A DNA stretch of 64,000 bases from Streptomyces sp. NBC_00440 (GCF_036014215.1 NZ_CP107921.1:8057501-8121500), one strand, 5' to 3'. Shown: positions 45,021-53,844, counted from the first letter of the stretch. Notes: generated by a model from the sequence alone, not told the origin. Numbers and translations are program-made.

Positions 45021-45794
45021 TCAGCCCGTGGCTGCGACTCTGACATCCGTCCGCTCCTGCAGCGCGGCCAACAGCGCGGCGTCCACCCGGTCGTCCACCA
45101 CCAGGTGGTCGAAGTCCTCCACCGGGCCCAGCCGGTGGAGCGCGGTCCTGGCCAGCTTCGTACGGTCCATCAGCAGGACCTTCCGGGTGCCCGAAGCCAG
45201 CATCGCCCGCTTGACCAGCACCACGTCCTGCTCCTGGTGGTACGTCATCCGGGCGTCCATCGCCGAGGTGGAGACCAGCACCATGTCCACCGAGAGCGCT
45301 TCGACGGCCTCCAGGCACGCGACGCCCAGGAAGGAGTCATGCGGGTGCGAGTATTCCCCGCCCAGTGAGATCAGGCGTATCCCGTCCCGGCCCGCGAACA
45401 GGTCGATGACCCGCCGGGCGTTGGTCACCACCGTCAGCGGAGCCAGCTCCACCAGCAGCGCGGCCAGTGCGAGCGCGGTGGTGGAGTCGTCCAGCATCAC
45501 CGACATCCCCGGTTCGACCAGCTCGGCCGCGGTCTTCGCGATGGCGTCCTTCTCGGCGGTGTTCACCCCGAGCCGGTAGTCGAGATTGGACTCGAAAACG
45601 GTCGACGGCAGCGCGGACACCCCGCCCCTGAAACGGCGCAGCACCCCGCGCCTGGCCAGTTCGTCCAGGTCCCGGTGCACGGTCATCAGACTCACGCCGG
45701 TGAGCTCCGCGAGCTCGGAGCCGCTCGCGGTCCCGTTCGCCAGGACGTGCTCCGTGATGATCTGCCTGCGGGCCTGGGCGCCGGTTGTCGTCAT
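45021..45794 (-). CDS. DeoR-family regulator of the FGGY locus
   Basis: The 257-residue protein has the DeoR N-terminal helix-turn-helix (ARRQIITEHVLANGTASGSELAELTGVSLMTVHRDLDELARRGVLRRFRGG) and a sugar-phosphate-binding C-terminal domain (LDDSTTALALAALLVELA; VVTNARRVIDLFAG; LLMDRTKLARTALHRLG). Its ATG overlaps the stop of the histidine phosphatase gene. Probably senses the phosphorylated intermediate of this locus; operator candidates at 44991-45020 and 46535-46553. Confidence 0.9.
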   Translation of the reverse strand: MTTTGAQARRQIITEHVLANGTASGSELAELTGVSLMTVHRDLDELARRGVLRRFRGGVSALPSTVFESNLDYRLGVNTAEKDAIAKTAAELVEPGMSVMLDDSTTALALAALLVELAPLTVVTNARRVIDLFAGRDGIRLISLGGEYSHPHDSFLGVACLEAVEALSVDMVLVSTSAMDARMTYHQEQDVVLVKRAMLASGTRKVLLMDRTKLARTALHRLGPVEDFDHLVVDDRVDAALLAALQERTDVRVAATG

Positions 45795-46435
45795 ACGGCC
45801 AAGTTTCGCGCACCGCCCGCAGGGGCCGGCCGGGTGGGGACGTTCAGCGAGCGCAGGGCGGTGCGGTCACCGCTCACCTCGATCTCCGTCACCGCCGCGT
45901 TGTCGAGCCGGGGGAACACCAGCCGGTAGCGGCCCACTGCAATGCCCAGCATCGAGCACAGCGCCATCCGGAGCAGCGTGTTGTGCGCGACCACCAGGAC
46001 CGTGGCTCCCCGATGGCGACGGGCCAGGCCGCGCAGCGCATCCGATGCGCGGGCCGCCGCGGCCGACGGCGCCTCGGAACCGGGAAAGGCGCCGGACTCC
46101 GCGTCCTCGTGGAACCGCCGCACCGCCTCGGGGTCCTCGGCGGTCATCTCCGCGATGGTGCGGCCCTCGCCCCAGCCGAAGTCCACCTCACGCAGCGCAT
46201 CGACGACCTCGGGCTCGGCGCCGAGCGCCCGCGCGGCCGGGCCGGCGGTGAGCAGTGCCCGGCTGACCGGTGAGCTGGCCACCGCGTCGACGCCGCGCAG
46301 CCGGGCCCAGTCCGCGAGCTCCTGTGCCTGCTCCAGGCCCTTCGCGGTCAGCGGTACGTCGGAGACCCCCGCGTACCGGTTCTCCGTATGCCATTGCGTC
46401 TCGCCGTGCCGGACGAGCAGCAGCCGGGCCTCCAT
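45791..46435 (-). CDS. Histidine phosphatase (phosphoglycerate mutase family)
   Basis: The 214-residue protein has the RHG motif LLLVRHGETQW with catalytic His10, the second His in VVAHNTLLRMALC and the LREVDFGWGEGRT segment. It belongs to the PhoE/CobC-type branch, which removes phosphate from small metabolites. Start ATG 46435 has AAGGAG upstream; upstream in-frame residues are not credible. It diverges from the dehydrogenase gene; overlapped with the DeoR gene, so it forms an operon phosphatase-DeoR-(MFS-kinase). Confidence 0.88.
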   Translation of the reverse strand: MEARLLLVRHGETQWHTENRYAGVSDVPLTAKGLEQAQELADWARLRGVDAVASSPVSRALLTAGPAARALGAEPEVVDALREVDFGWGEGRTIAEMTAEDPEAVRRFHEDAESGAFPGSEAPSAAAARASDALRGLARRHRGATVLVVAHNTLLRMALCSMLGIAVGRYRLVFPRLDNAAVTEIEVSGDRTALRSLNVPTRPAPAGGARNLAV

Positions 46436-46506
46436 CGGATCGCGCTCCTTCGCAGCGGGCCGCCACCGGCCCGGGAGACGATGCCGCCCGGGTCCGTGTC
46501 GGCCCA

Positions 46507-46553
46507 TTGATTCTTCAAAACGATGATGTTAAATCTATCAACGCCCATGATAG
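46507..46553. promoter_or_regulatory. Divergent promoter and palindrome between phosphatase and dehydrogenase genes
   Basis: An AT-rich island. TTGATT (46507-46512) and TAAATC/TTAAAT around 46529-46535 give a plausible rightward promoter. CTATCA-N7-TGATAG (46535-46553) is a perfect 6-base inverted repeat overlapping it, a good operator candidate for the DeoR protein of this locus. Confidence 0.45.
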
Positions 46554-46625
46554 TGATGCGGCGGCCGGGCAGGTGCGGCACCGCTGACGCACCGTGCACC
46601 CGTGACCCGAAGAAGGGCCCAGCCC

Positions 46626-47687
46626 ATGCGCATCCTCGCCGCCGGTGACCACTTCGTCCTCCCCGGTCTGCTCCGTACCGCCCTGCGTGAAGAGCTCGGC
46701 ACCGCGGAGGAGCCCGGTGGCGCGGTGGAGATCGGTGAACTCACCCTGCCCTGGCCGCACGAGCCCTTCGGCCCGGTCGGCGATGTACACGAGGCCAGCG
46801 GCACCGAGGAGCAGATGATCGCGGCGCTCGACGGCGCCGCCCTCTGCGTCACCCAGATGGCTCCGTTCACGGAGCGGGTCTTCGCCGCCTGCCCGGAGCT
46901 CCGGATGGTGGCCGTCTCCCGGGGCGGCCCGGTCAACGTCGACCTCGCCGCCGCCACCCGGCACGGCGTCGCCGTCTCCTTCGCACCGGGCCGCAACGCC
47001 CCGGCGGCAGCGGAGTTCGCCGTCGGCCTGATGCTGACCGCCATGCGCCGGATCACCACGGCCGACGCCGAGCTGAAACGCGGGACGTGGCGCGGTGACT
47101 TCTACGCGTACGACGAAGCGGGCACCGAACTCGACGGCGCGACCGTCGGCCTCGTCGGATACGGGGCGATCGGCCGCATCGTCGCCCGGGTCCTGCGCGC
47201 CTTCGGTGCCCATGTCCTGGTCGCCGACCCGTACACCGACCCCGTAGCGGCCCGCGCCGACGGCGTCGAGCCGGTCTCCCTCGACCAACTCCTGACGCGC
47301 AGCAGTGTGGTGAGCCTGCACGCCCGGCTCACCCCCGAGACCCGCCACCTCATCGACGCCGAGAAGCTCAAGCTGCTCCCCGAGGGCGCGGTGCTCGTCA
47401 ACTCCGCCCGCGGCGGACTCCTCGATTACGCCCCGCTGCCCGGACTGCTGAGGAGCGGCCGTATCGGAGCCCTCGGCCTCGACGTCTACGACATCGAACC
47501 GCCGCCTGCCGACTGGGAGTTGCACAGGGCGCCGAACGTTGTCACCGCCCCGCACCTGGCCGGGGCGACCCGGCAGACCGCGCACCGTGCCGCCGCGATC
47601 ACAGCCGCCGAGGCGGGCCGCTTCGTACGCGGCGAGAAGCTCGCCCATCCCGCCAACCCCGAGGTCCAGGAGGCCGCGCGGCCATGA
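46626..47687 (+). CDS. D-2-hydroxyacid dehydrogenase
   Basis: The 353-residue NAD(P)-dependent enzyme has the Rossmann motif TVGLVGYGAIGRIVARVLRAFGA. It also has the catalytic Arg region SRGG, LVNSARGGLLDYAPLPGLLRSGRIGALGLDVYDIEPPP and the catalytic His in TAPHLAGATRQT, as in phosphoglycerate dehydrogenase and hydroxypyruvate reductase relatives. Substrate unknown, a sugar acid or hydroxy acid in this locus. Start ATG 46626 with AAGAAGGG upstream. Its stop overlaps the second FGGY kinase (ATGA). Confidence 0.9.
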   Translation: MRILAAGDHFVLPGLLRTALREELGTAEEPGGAVEIGELTLPWPHEPFGPVGDVHEASGTEEQMIAALDGAALCVTQMAPFTERVFAACPELRMVAVSRGGPVNVDLAAATRHGVAVSFAPGRNAPAAAEFAVGLMLTAMRRITTADAELKRGTWRGDFYAYDEAGTELDGATVGLVGYGAIGRIVARVLRAFGAHVLVADPYTDPVAARADGVEPVSLDQLLTRSSVVSLHARLTPETRHLIDAEKLKLLPEGAVLVNSARGGLLDYAPLPGLLRSGRIGALGLDVYDIEPPPADWELHRAPNVVTAPHLAGATRQTAHRAAAITAAEAGRFVRGEKLAHPANPEVQEAARP

Positions 47688-49168
47688 GCGCGATCATCGG
47701 CGTGGACATCGGTACCTCCGTCACCAAGGCCGTCGCCTTCGACAGCGAGGGACAGCCACTGGCCACCGCGACCCGCCGCAGCCATCTGGAACGACTGCCC
47801 GGCGGCCGCGTCGAGCAGGATCTCGACGACGTCGTCCGTACGGTCGCCGAGGTCGTCAGGGAGACCGCCGCCGCACTGCCCGCGCCACCCTCCGCCGTCG
47901 CCCTCACCGGCCAGGGCGACGGCCTGTGGCTGCGCGACGACCAGGGCCGTGCGGTCCGCCCGGCCATCTCCTGGATGGACGGGCGCGCCGCCGACCGCGT
48001 CGCGCAGTGGCTGGCGGATGGCACCGTGCAGCAGGTGTACGCGCGGACCGGCTCCGGAATGTTCCCCGGCTGCCATGCCCCGCTCCTCGCCCACCTGCAG
48101 GAACACGAACCGCAGAGCCTCCGTGACGCGGCCGTCGCCGGCTACTGCGTGGACGCCGTCGCCCAGCGCCTCACCGGCCGGATCAGCGTGGACGCGTCCG
48201 ACGCGACACTGCCGTTCCTCGACCCGGTCAACCGCACGTACGCGCACGAGGCGCTCGCCGCCTGCGGAATCGAGAGCCAGGCCCATCTGCTGGCCGCCCC
48301 CGCGGCCCCCGGCACCGTCCTGAGCCTCGACGCCCGGGGAGCCGCGCTCCTGGACCTGCCCGAGGGGCTGCCGCTCACCTCGGGTCCGTACGACCTGCCC
48401 GCCTGCGCCATCGGCAGTGGCGTACGGGAGGTGGGCGACGGCCTGCTGATCGTCGGCACCACTCTCGCCTGCCAGGTCCTCACCGACCGTGCCCGTACGG
48501 ACAGTTGCGCCGAACCGGCCGGCATGTCGCTCTGCACCCCCGACCCCGGCCGCTGGCTGCGCTCCATGCCCGCCATGGTCGGTACCGCCGCCCTCGAATG
48601 GATCCTCACCCTCACCGGCACAGCCACCGCCGACCTCGGGGCCCTGCTCGCCGACAGCCGGCCGGGCGCCGGCGGTGTCACGGCGCTGCCCTTCCTCTCC
48701 GACGCGGGGGAGCGCGCACCCTTCGTCGACCCGCAGGCCCGCGGCCGACTGGACGGACTCACCCTCGCGCACACCCGGGCCGACGTGGTCCGCGCGATGT
48801 GTGAGGCCATCGGTTACGCCGCGCGCCACTGCCTGGAGGCCGCCGGCCTCTCCGGCACGCTCGCCGCCTGCGGAGGCGGCACCCGGTCCGGCCCGTGGAC
48901 ACAGCTCTTCGCCGACATCCTCGGACGGGAGATCCGGGTCCCGGTGGAGAACGAGGTGGGGGCGCTCGGCGCGGTACGGGTGGCACGTCGCTTCCTCGGC
49001 GAACCGGCCGGTACGCAAGCGCAGTTGTTCCACACCGTGGAGCCGAGGGAGGGAATCCGCGAGGTCTACGAGGACGGCTACGCCGCCTACCGCACCGCAC
49101 TGGCCTCGGCACGCGCAGAGTGGGGCGGGACTGCCGTACGGGAGCCGACCGGGGCGAGCGTCGGATAG
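47684..49168 (+). CDS. FGGY-family carbohydrate kinase (second of the locus)
   Basis: The 494-residue kinase shows AIIGVDIGTSVTKAVAFDSEGQPLAT, VALTGQGDGLWLRDDQGRAVRPAISWMDGRAADRV, SGTT-like IVGTTLACQVL and the C-terminal LAACGGGTRSGPWTQLFADILGREI. It resembles xylulokinase- or L-erythrulose/lyxose-type members, but substrate cannot be named. Overlaps the dehydrogenase gene by four bases, so the two form an operon that is ended by a hairpin at 49166-49215. Confidence 0.88.
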   Translation: MSAIIGVDIGTSVTKAVAFDSEGQPLATATRRSHLERLPGGRVEQDLDDVVRTVAEVVRETAAALPAPPSAVALTGQGDGLWLRDDQGRAVRPAISWMDGRAADRVAQWLADGTVQQVYARTGSGMFPGCHAPLLAHLQEHEPQSLRDAAVAGYCVDAVAQRLTGRISVDASDATLPFLDPVNRTYAHEALAACGIESQAHLLAAPAAPGTVLSLDARGAALLDLPEGLPLTSGPYDLPACAIGSGVREVGDGLLIVGTTLACQVLTDRARTDSCAEPAGMSLCTPDPGRWLRSMPAMVGTAALEWILTLTGTATADLGALLADSRPGAGGVTALPFLSDAGERAPFVDPQARGRLDGLTLAHTRADVVRAMCEAIGYAARHCLEAAGLSGTLAACGGGTRSGPWTQLFADILGREIRVPVENEVGALGAVRVARRFLGEPAGTQAQLFHTVEPREGIREVYEDGYAAYRTALASARAEWGGTAVREPTGASVG

Positions 49169-49215
49169 GGCGGCCGCTGTCGCGAGTCCTGTTCCGGGCC
49201 TACTCAGCCGCCCTA
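49166..49215. terminator. Hairpin after the second FGGY kinase
   Basis: TAGGGCGGC and GCCGCCCTA form a perfect 9-base stem. The left arm starts inside the stop codon and the enclosed loop is 32 bases. The long loop makes this less certain than the other terminators. Confidence 0.45.
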
Positions 49216-49264
49216 CCAGACAGTAGCCTCAACGGAGTTCTCCGCCCTCACTGTTGGAGGCTCC

Positions 49265-50140
49265 ATGCGTGTTTCCCTGCTCAGACCCGCCAGGCTCGCT
49301 CTGACGGCGGGGCTGCTCGCCGCCGTCGCACTGCTCGGCTTCTCCGCTCCGGCCTCCGCCACGGGAGCCTCGGCTCCGCGCTACTACCTGGCGCTCGGTG
49401 ACTCGCTGGCCGCCGGATACCAGACGCTGCCCGGCGGCGGCCATGTCACCGGCCGTGGTTACGCCCAGGACATAGCCCGCACGCTGTCGGCGCGCGCGGC
49501 CGACGCCGGGCGGCCCTTCGACTTCGTCGGGCTCGGGTGTCCTGGCGAGACCACCGGTTCCATGATCGACGGGCCCTGCCCGTACCCGCACCCGTACACC
49601 GGCTCCCAGTTGGCGGAGGCCGAGCACTTCCTCCGGCTCCACCACGACGACCGGGCGGTCGTGACACTGGACATCGGCGCCAACGACGTCGACGGCTGCC
49701 TTACCGACGGAAACGTCGACATCAAGTGCGCCGTGTCGGGTGTCGGGAAAGTGGGTTCAGGGCTCAACACCATCCTGGACCGGCTCAAGGCAGCGGCCGG
49801 CCCGCAGACCCGGATCATCGGCATGAACCTCTACGATCCCTTTCTTGCCGCATGGTTGACGGGCACTCAGGGGAAGACCGCGGCCACTCTCTCCGTACCG
49901 CTCGCCGACACGCTCAACGCCACGATCGGGCTCATCGACGCCGCTCACGGAGTGCCGACGGCCGACGTGGCATCGGCGTTCCGCACCAACTCCTTCCTCC
50001 CGCTCGCGCCGCTGGACGGAAAGCAGGTCCCGCTGAACGTGGCGCGCATCCTGCAGTGGACCAATATGGCGCGCGGCGACATCCATGCCAATGACACCGG
50101 GTACCAGGCCATCGCGGACACGTTCCTGACGAAGATCTGA
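49265..50140 (+). CDS. Secreted SGNH/GDSL lipase-esterase
   Basis: The 291-residue protein has a Sec signal (cleavage near ASA, residue 32). SGNH blocks are present: YYLALGDSLAAGY with Ser47, VGLGCPGETT, DIGANDVDGC (Asn), and GDIHANDTGYQAIA with Asp272/His274. Conserved Cys residues suggest disulfides. It hydrolyses esters or lipids outside the cell. ATG 49265 with TTGGAGG upstream. Followed by a hairpin shared with the convergent HAD gene. Confidence 0.9.
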   Translation: MRVSLLRPARLALTAGLLAAVALLGFSAPASATGASAPRYYLALGDSLAAGYQTLPGGGHVTGRGYAQDIARTLSARAADAGRPFDFVGLGCPGETTGSMIDGPCPYPHPYTGSQLAEAEHFLRLHHDDRAVVTLDIGANDVDGCLTDGNVDIKCAVSGVGKVGSGLNTILDRLKAAAGPQTRIIGMNLYDPFLAAWLTGTQGKTAATLSVPLADTLNATIGLIDAAHGVPTADVASAFRTNSFLPLAPLDGKQVPLNVARILQWTNMARGDIHANDTGYQAIADTFLTKI

Positions 50141-50152
50141 GACACCGCTGCG

Positions 50153-50192
50153 GTCCTGGAGCGCCGGTTCAGGCGAACAGGCGCTCCAGGAC
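50153..50192. terminator. Bidirectional terminator overlapping the HAD gene 3' end
   Basis: GTCCTGGAGCGCC and GGCGCTCCAGGAC are a perfect 13-base stem with a 14-base loop. The right arm codes for the last residues of the HAD protein and its stop codon is in the loop, so the two convergent genes share one structure. Confidence 0.75.
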
Positions 50193-50975
50193 GACCGCTA
50201 TGCCGTCGTCCTCGTTCGACAGGGTCACCTCGTCGGCGGCGGCGATGAGTTCCGGATGGGCGTTGGCCATGGCCACCCCGTGTCCGGCGCGACGGAACAT
50301 CGGCAGGTCATTGGGCATGTCGCCGAACGCGACCAGCCGCGCCGGTTCATGGCCCAACACCTCGGCGGCCAGGGCGATTCCGGTGCCCTTGTCCACACCG
50401 TACGGCGCGAGTTCCACTGTTCCGGGCCCCGCCATCGTGACGGTGGCCAGGTCGCCCACGACGGAACGGGCCACGGCCGCCAGCGCGTCGTCCGAGAGCT
50501 CCGGGTGACGTATGAGGACCTTGATGACCGGCCTGGCCCAGAGTTCCGGCCGCGGCCCGACCCGCAGGACGGGCAGTGCTGGGTGAGGCATCAGATACCC
50601 CGGCTCGGCCAGCGTCCGGCCGTCGGCCCCGTCCTGATCCACCGCGGCGAAGACCGGCCCCGTCTCCGCCTCGATCTTGCCGAGCGCCGTTTCGGCCAGT
50701 TCGCGGTCCAGTGTCACGGAGCTCAGCATCCGGGCCGACCCGGCGTCGTACAGCTGCGTCCCCTGCCCGCAGACGACAGGACCGCGGTAATCCAGAGCCC
50801 CGAGCAGCTCCAGTACGCCGGGGAGGGAACGCCCGGTGACGATCAGATGCCTGGCCCCGGCGGCTGCGGCCAGGGCCAGGGCGGCACGGGAACGGGGGCT
50901 CACGGTGTCACCGCGGCGCAGCAGGGTGCCGTCCAGATCGGTGGCGACGATGTCGAATGCGGGTGTGGTGGGCAT
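50169..50975 (-). CDS. HAD-superfamily hydrolase (Cof type)
   Basis: The 268-residue phosphatase has motif I DIVATDLDGTLL (nucleophile Asp13, acid Asp15), motif II LIVTGRS, motif III Lys in PVIKVLIRH, and motif IV VAFGDMPNDLPMFRRAGHGVAMANAHPE. This is the Cof/YbiV-type sugar phosphatase group acting on sugar phosphates or nucleotides; exact substrate unknown. Cytoplasmic. Confidence 0.9.
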   Translation of the reverse strand: MPTTPAFDIVATDLDGTLLRRGDTVSPRSRAALALAAAAGARHLIVTGRSLPGVLELLGALDYRGPVVCGQGTQLYDAGSARMLSSVTLDRELAETALGKIEAETGPVFAAVDQDGADGRTLAEPGYLMPHPALPVLRVGPRPELWARPVIKVLIRHPELSDDALAAVARSVVGDLATVTMAGPGTVELAPYGVDKGTGIALAAEVLGHEPARLVAFGDMPNDLPMFRRAGHGVAMANAHPELIAAADEVTLSNEDDGIAVVLERLFA

Positions 50976-51060
50976 GGCGTCAGCCTAGGGAGATCCTTTT
51001 CGCCAGGACCACGCGGTACGGGAACTCGCACGGGTACCGGTATCGGGCGCGTGACCGCGC

Positions 51061-51972
51061 TCAGCCGGCCGTCCAGTCGGCGTTCGCGCCGCACAGCACC
51101 ACGCACGGCAGCTCTCCGGGCACTCGGCCCGCCAGCCACGCGGCGAAGGGCGCCGCAGCCGCGGGCTCCACGGCGATACGGCACTCCTCCCACAGGCGGG
51201 CACGGGCACGCAGGATCTCCGCGTCGCTGACGAGTACCGACTCCACGCCGTACTGAGCCACGATGCCGAACGCCACCGCACCGATCTGCGAAGCACCCAG
51301 CGCGGACGAAGCGACCGAGTCCACCGGGGAGTTCACCGGCTTCCCCGCCGCGAGCGCGTCGTGCAGGGAGCGGCAGCCCTCCGGTTCGACCGCCGCCACC
51401 TGACGGCCGCCCGCGGCGAGCGCCGTACCGGCGGTGAGCCCACCGCCGCCCGCCGCGACGGCGAAAGCGTCCGTCCCGGGGACGTCGGCCACCACTTCGG
51501 CCGCCAGCGTTCCCTGCCCCGCGACGACCGCCGGATCGTCGTACGGGTGGAGGAAGCGGTAGCCGGGCTGTGTGGCGACCTTCTGTGCTGCCGATGCGGC
51601 CTCGGCGAAGGTGGCGCCGTGCCGTACGAGCCGCGCGCCGGCCTCCTCGATGCGCCGGGCCTTCGCCTCGGGGGCCGTCTCGGGGAGATACACGGTCGCC
51701 GGGAGGCCGAGGAGTGCGGCTGCGGTGGCGACCGCGAGGCCGTGATTGCCACCGGAAGCGGCGACGACGTGGTCGTCCGATGCCGAGTCCAGCATGGCGT
51801 TGACGGCCCCGCGCAGTTTGAACGAACCGCTGCGCTGCAGGTATTCCAGCTTCAGGATGACGCGGCGTCCGTCGATCTCCAGGTCCAGCACCGGCGTACG
51901 GCGGACATGGGGGCGGATTCGGTCCGCCGCGGCGACGACATCGGAGGCAGAGAGCGTCTGGATCTGGTTCAT
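51061..51972 (-). CDS. PLP-dependent threonine/serine dehydratase family protein
   Basis: The 303-residue enzyme has the PLP lysine Lys52 in SGSFKLRGA, the substrate loop ASGGNHGLAVA and the Gly-rich phosphate cup VAAGGGGLTAG. It is the fold-type II class of threonine deaminase and serine racemase, without a C-terminal regulatory ACT domain, so it is a catabolic-type dehydratase. Likely product is a keto acid plus ammonia. Start ATG 51972 with GGATGGGGG upstream; the in-frame sequence further upstream lies inside the chitinase gene antisense and is not used. Confidence 0.9.
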   Translation of the reverse strand: MNQIQTLSASDVVAAADRIRPHVRRTPVLDLEIDGRRVILKLEYLQRSGSFKLRGAVNAMLDSASDDHVVAASGGNHGLAVATAAALLGLPATVYLPETAPEAKARRIEEAGARLVRHGATFAEAASAAQKVATQPGYRFLHPYDDPAVVAGQGTLAAEVVADVPGTDAFAVAAGGGGLTAGTALAAGGRQVAAVEPEGCRSLHDALAAGKPVNSPVDSVASSALGASQIGAVAFGIVAQYGVESVLVSDAEILRARARLWEECRIAVEPAAAAPFAAWLAGRVPGELPCVVLCGANADWTAG

Positions 51973-52118
51973 GCCCCCATCCTCACCAGGCCGGGCCGTC
52001 AGCACCAAACAGGGGTGCAGCGCCGTGGACGGTGCGGCAGCCGGGTCCCACCGGTCCGGGGGGACCCGGCTGCTCGAACTCTGTTGTGCAGGAGAGGCCG
52101 GTTCAGCCCGCAGTGGTG

Positions 52119-53129
52119 TCAGCCGCCCAGGATGTCCGCGAAGGCCAGCTGCCCCTGTGACACACCGCTGCAGGTGGGCGACGCGGCCGTGGTGACCGAA
52201 CCGCAGGACTGGTCCCGGTTGACCGACCAGTACGACAGCCGTCCCACGCCGTTGCCGGCTGCCCAGCTCTTCACCGTCGAGGCGTCGGCCGTCGAGAAGA
52301 CCGAGCCGTCGTCGTTCACGCCGATCATGGGCGTGATCCCGAGATTGGCGTACGTGTAGCTGGAGTCGACCGACTGCATCTGGGCGAGGGTGGCCTTCCC
52401 CGCGCTGATCGCGGCCTGCCCCATGTCCTGCGAGCCCTGGTAGTAATCCATCGTCATGATGTTCACGACGTCGATCTTGACGCCCGCGTCCTTGGCGGCC
52501 TTGAGGATGTTGACGCCGTCGGCTGTGAGGCCGTTGGGCAGGACGGGCAGTGTGACCGAGAACGTCAGTCCGGGGTTCGCCGCCTTGAGCGTCTTCATCG
52601 CGCTCATGTTGCGTGCCGCAGCGGCGGTGTCCGCGATGGCGCCGCCCTCGATGTCGAAGTCGAGCGAGCTGGGCCCGTACGAGTCGATGATCTTCTGGTA
52701 CCCGGCGTTGATGGCGCTCTGGTCCGTACAGCTCCAGGCGAGCGGCAGCCCCGCGGCGCCGCCCGAGGACACGATGACCGATGCGCCTTCGGACTTGGCC
52801 TTGCTGATCAGCGGGTCGGTATACGAGTCGTTGCCGACCGGCAGCGTGTCCCCCCAGATCTGGTTGCAGCCTGAGCCGATGACGAATCCGGCGGTGAACG
52901 TCTTGACCCCGTGCTGGGTGATCGCGGTGTCCAGCAGCCCTTCCTGGGAATTGGACATGTCGGTGTACGGCGCGAAGCTGCCGGCTGCCCTGGGGCTCAC
53001 CGGTGTCGCCGAAGCGGGGCCGGCGGTCAGGGCGGCTCCGGCTACGGCCAGCCCGGCCGCCGCGACAACGGCCGCGGTCCGGGAGGCGGAGGTCGTTCGA
53101 CGGGACGAGGTGGGGGGACGTCGACGCAT
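52119..53129 (-). CDS. Secreted GH18 chitinase
   Basis: The 336-residue protein has a signal peptide with twin-Arg-rich start and ASA cleavage near residue 41. A GH18 barrel follows: FAPYTDMSNSQEGLLDTAITQHGVKTFTAGFVIG, SLDFDIEGG (residues 155-163) with the proton donor Glu161 and Asp157/Asp159, then VNIMTMDYY and the LSYWSVNRDQSCG C-terminal motif. The first Asp of DxxDxDxE is Ser154. It cleaves beta-1,4-linked chitin outside the cell and has no separate chitin-binding domain. A DasR-like operator lies about 100 bases upstream, as in known chitinase genes of Streptomyces. Confidence 0.92.
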   Translation of the reverse strand: MRRRPPTSSRRTTSASRTAAVVAAAGLAVAGAALTAGPASATPVSPRAAGSFAPYTDMSNSQEGLLDTAITQHGVKTFTAGFVIGSGCNQIWGDTLPVGNDSYTDPLISKAKSEGASVIVSSGGAAGLPLAWSCTDQSAINAGYQKIIDSYGPSSLDFDIEGGAIADTAAAARNMSAMKTLKAANPGLTFSVTLPVLPNGLTADGVNILKAAKDAGVKIDVVNIMTMDYYQGSQDMGQAAISAGKATLAQMQSVDSSYTYANLGITPMIGVNDDGSVFSTADASTVKSWAAGNGVGRLSYWSVNRDQSCGSVTTAASPTCSGVSQGQLAFADILGG

Positions 53130-53231
53130 GGCCGGTCCTTTCGATGACAGTGGGGGGCGTCATCAAGGTGCAGTCGGCCGGAGATGCAAGGGGTCGGCCG
53201 GGCGACAACTTGACGGCGTGCAGACATGAGA

Positions 53232-53245
53232 TTGGACTAGACCAA
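53232..53245. promoter_or_regulatory. DasR-responsive element (dre)-like operator
   Basis: TTGGACTAGACCAA is a near-perfect inverted repeat and differs by one base from the dre core TGGTCTAGACCA known for DasR, the N-acetylglucosamine-sensing repressor of chitin genes. It is 103 bases before the chitinase start codon, in the usual promoter location. Confidence 0.7.
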
Positions 53246-53844
53246 GAGGGCTGTCAAGGCTGTACTCCGAAGTCACAGGCAGGCGCGGGTGGATGGGGGT
53301 GGGGCCTGGGTTCCGTGCTTCAACTGCACGCGCCGACCGGGGCCTTGGGGCCCGTGCGGGGGAGCTGCCGACATCTGCCGGGCAGGCCTCGGGGGTGGGG
53401 TCTCGGGTGCGGAGCCTCGGAGGTAGGGGCCGGTGTCGGCGGATGTCGGCCCCGGCCGCCGATCGCGGTCGCTACGGGCTCGACGGGCGGCCCGGCTCGA
53501 CTTGTCGCGGGCGGTGCTATTCCGTGCCCGCGGGTTGGCGAATGTCACACGCCGACATAGCTACTCAAATTCGGACAATTCGCCCAGTGTGTCCGAGGTG
53601 CGCGCCGAGGGTGCCTCTACGGTGGTTCTGACTCCAGGAACGGGAATCCGAGCCGGCCCGCACGGTGGGCCGGCCCCCGTCCGGCGACTTTCTCTGCACG
53701 CCACACCCCGGTCCGGGCTGTCCGCCGCAGGTCGGCCCGCCGGGCGGAACTCCACCGAAGCAGCGGTAGACCGGCCTTCCGGCCCGGTCGTGCGAGGTCG
53801 GACGAGACGGACTTCGACCCACCGCGGGAACAGGACGTACCTTC
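53246..53844. other. About 600 bases without a convincing gene
   Basis: Several short frames are present but all have poor codon bias and look like shadows. TCGGACA (53571-53577) and TGTCCGA (53590-53596) form an inverted repeat with 12 bases between, in a locally AT-rich stretch, a possible operator for the following beta-lactamase-fold gene. The stretch should hold the promoter of that gene. No ribosome binding site was seen before the ATG except AGGACG. Confidence 0.45.

Noticed and set aside
42199..45579. 1126-codon open frame on the plus strand
   Set aside because: It runs antisense across the FGGY kinase, MFS and DeoR genes, all clear families; composition is typical of a high-GC shadow frame.
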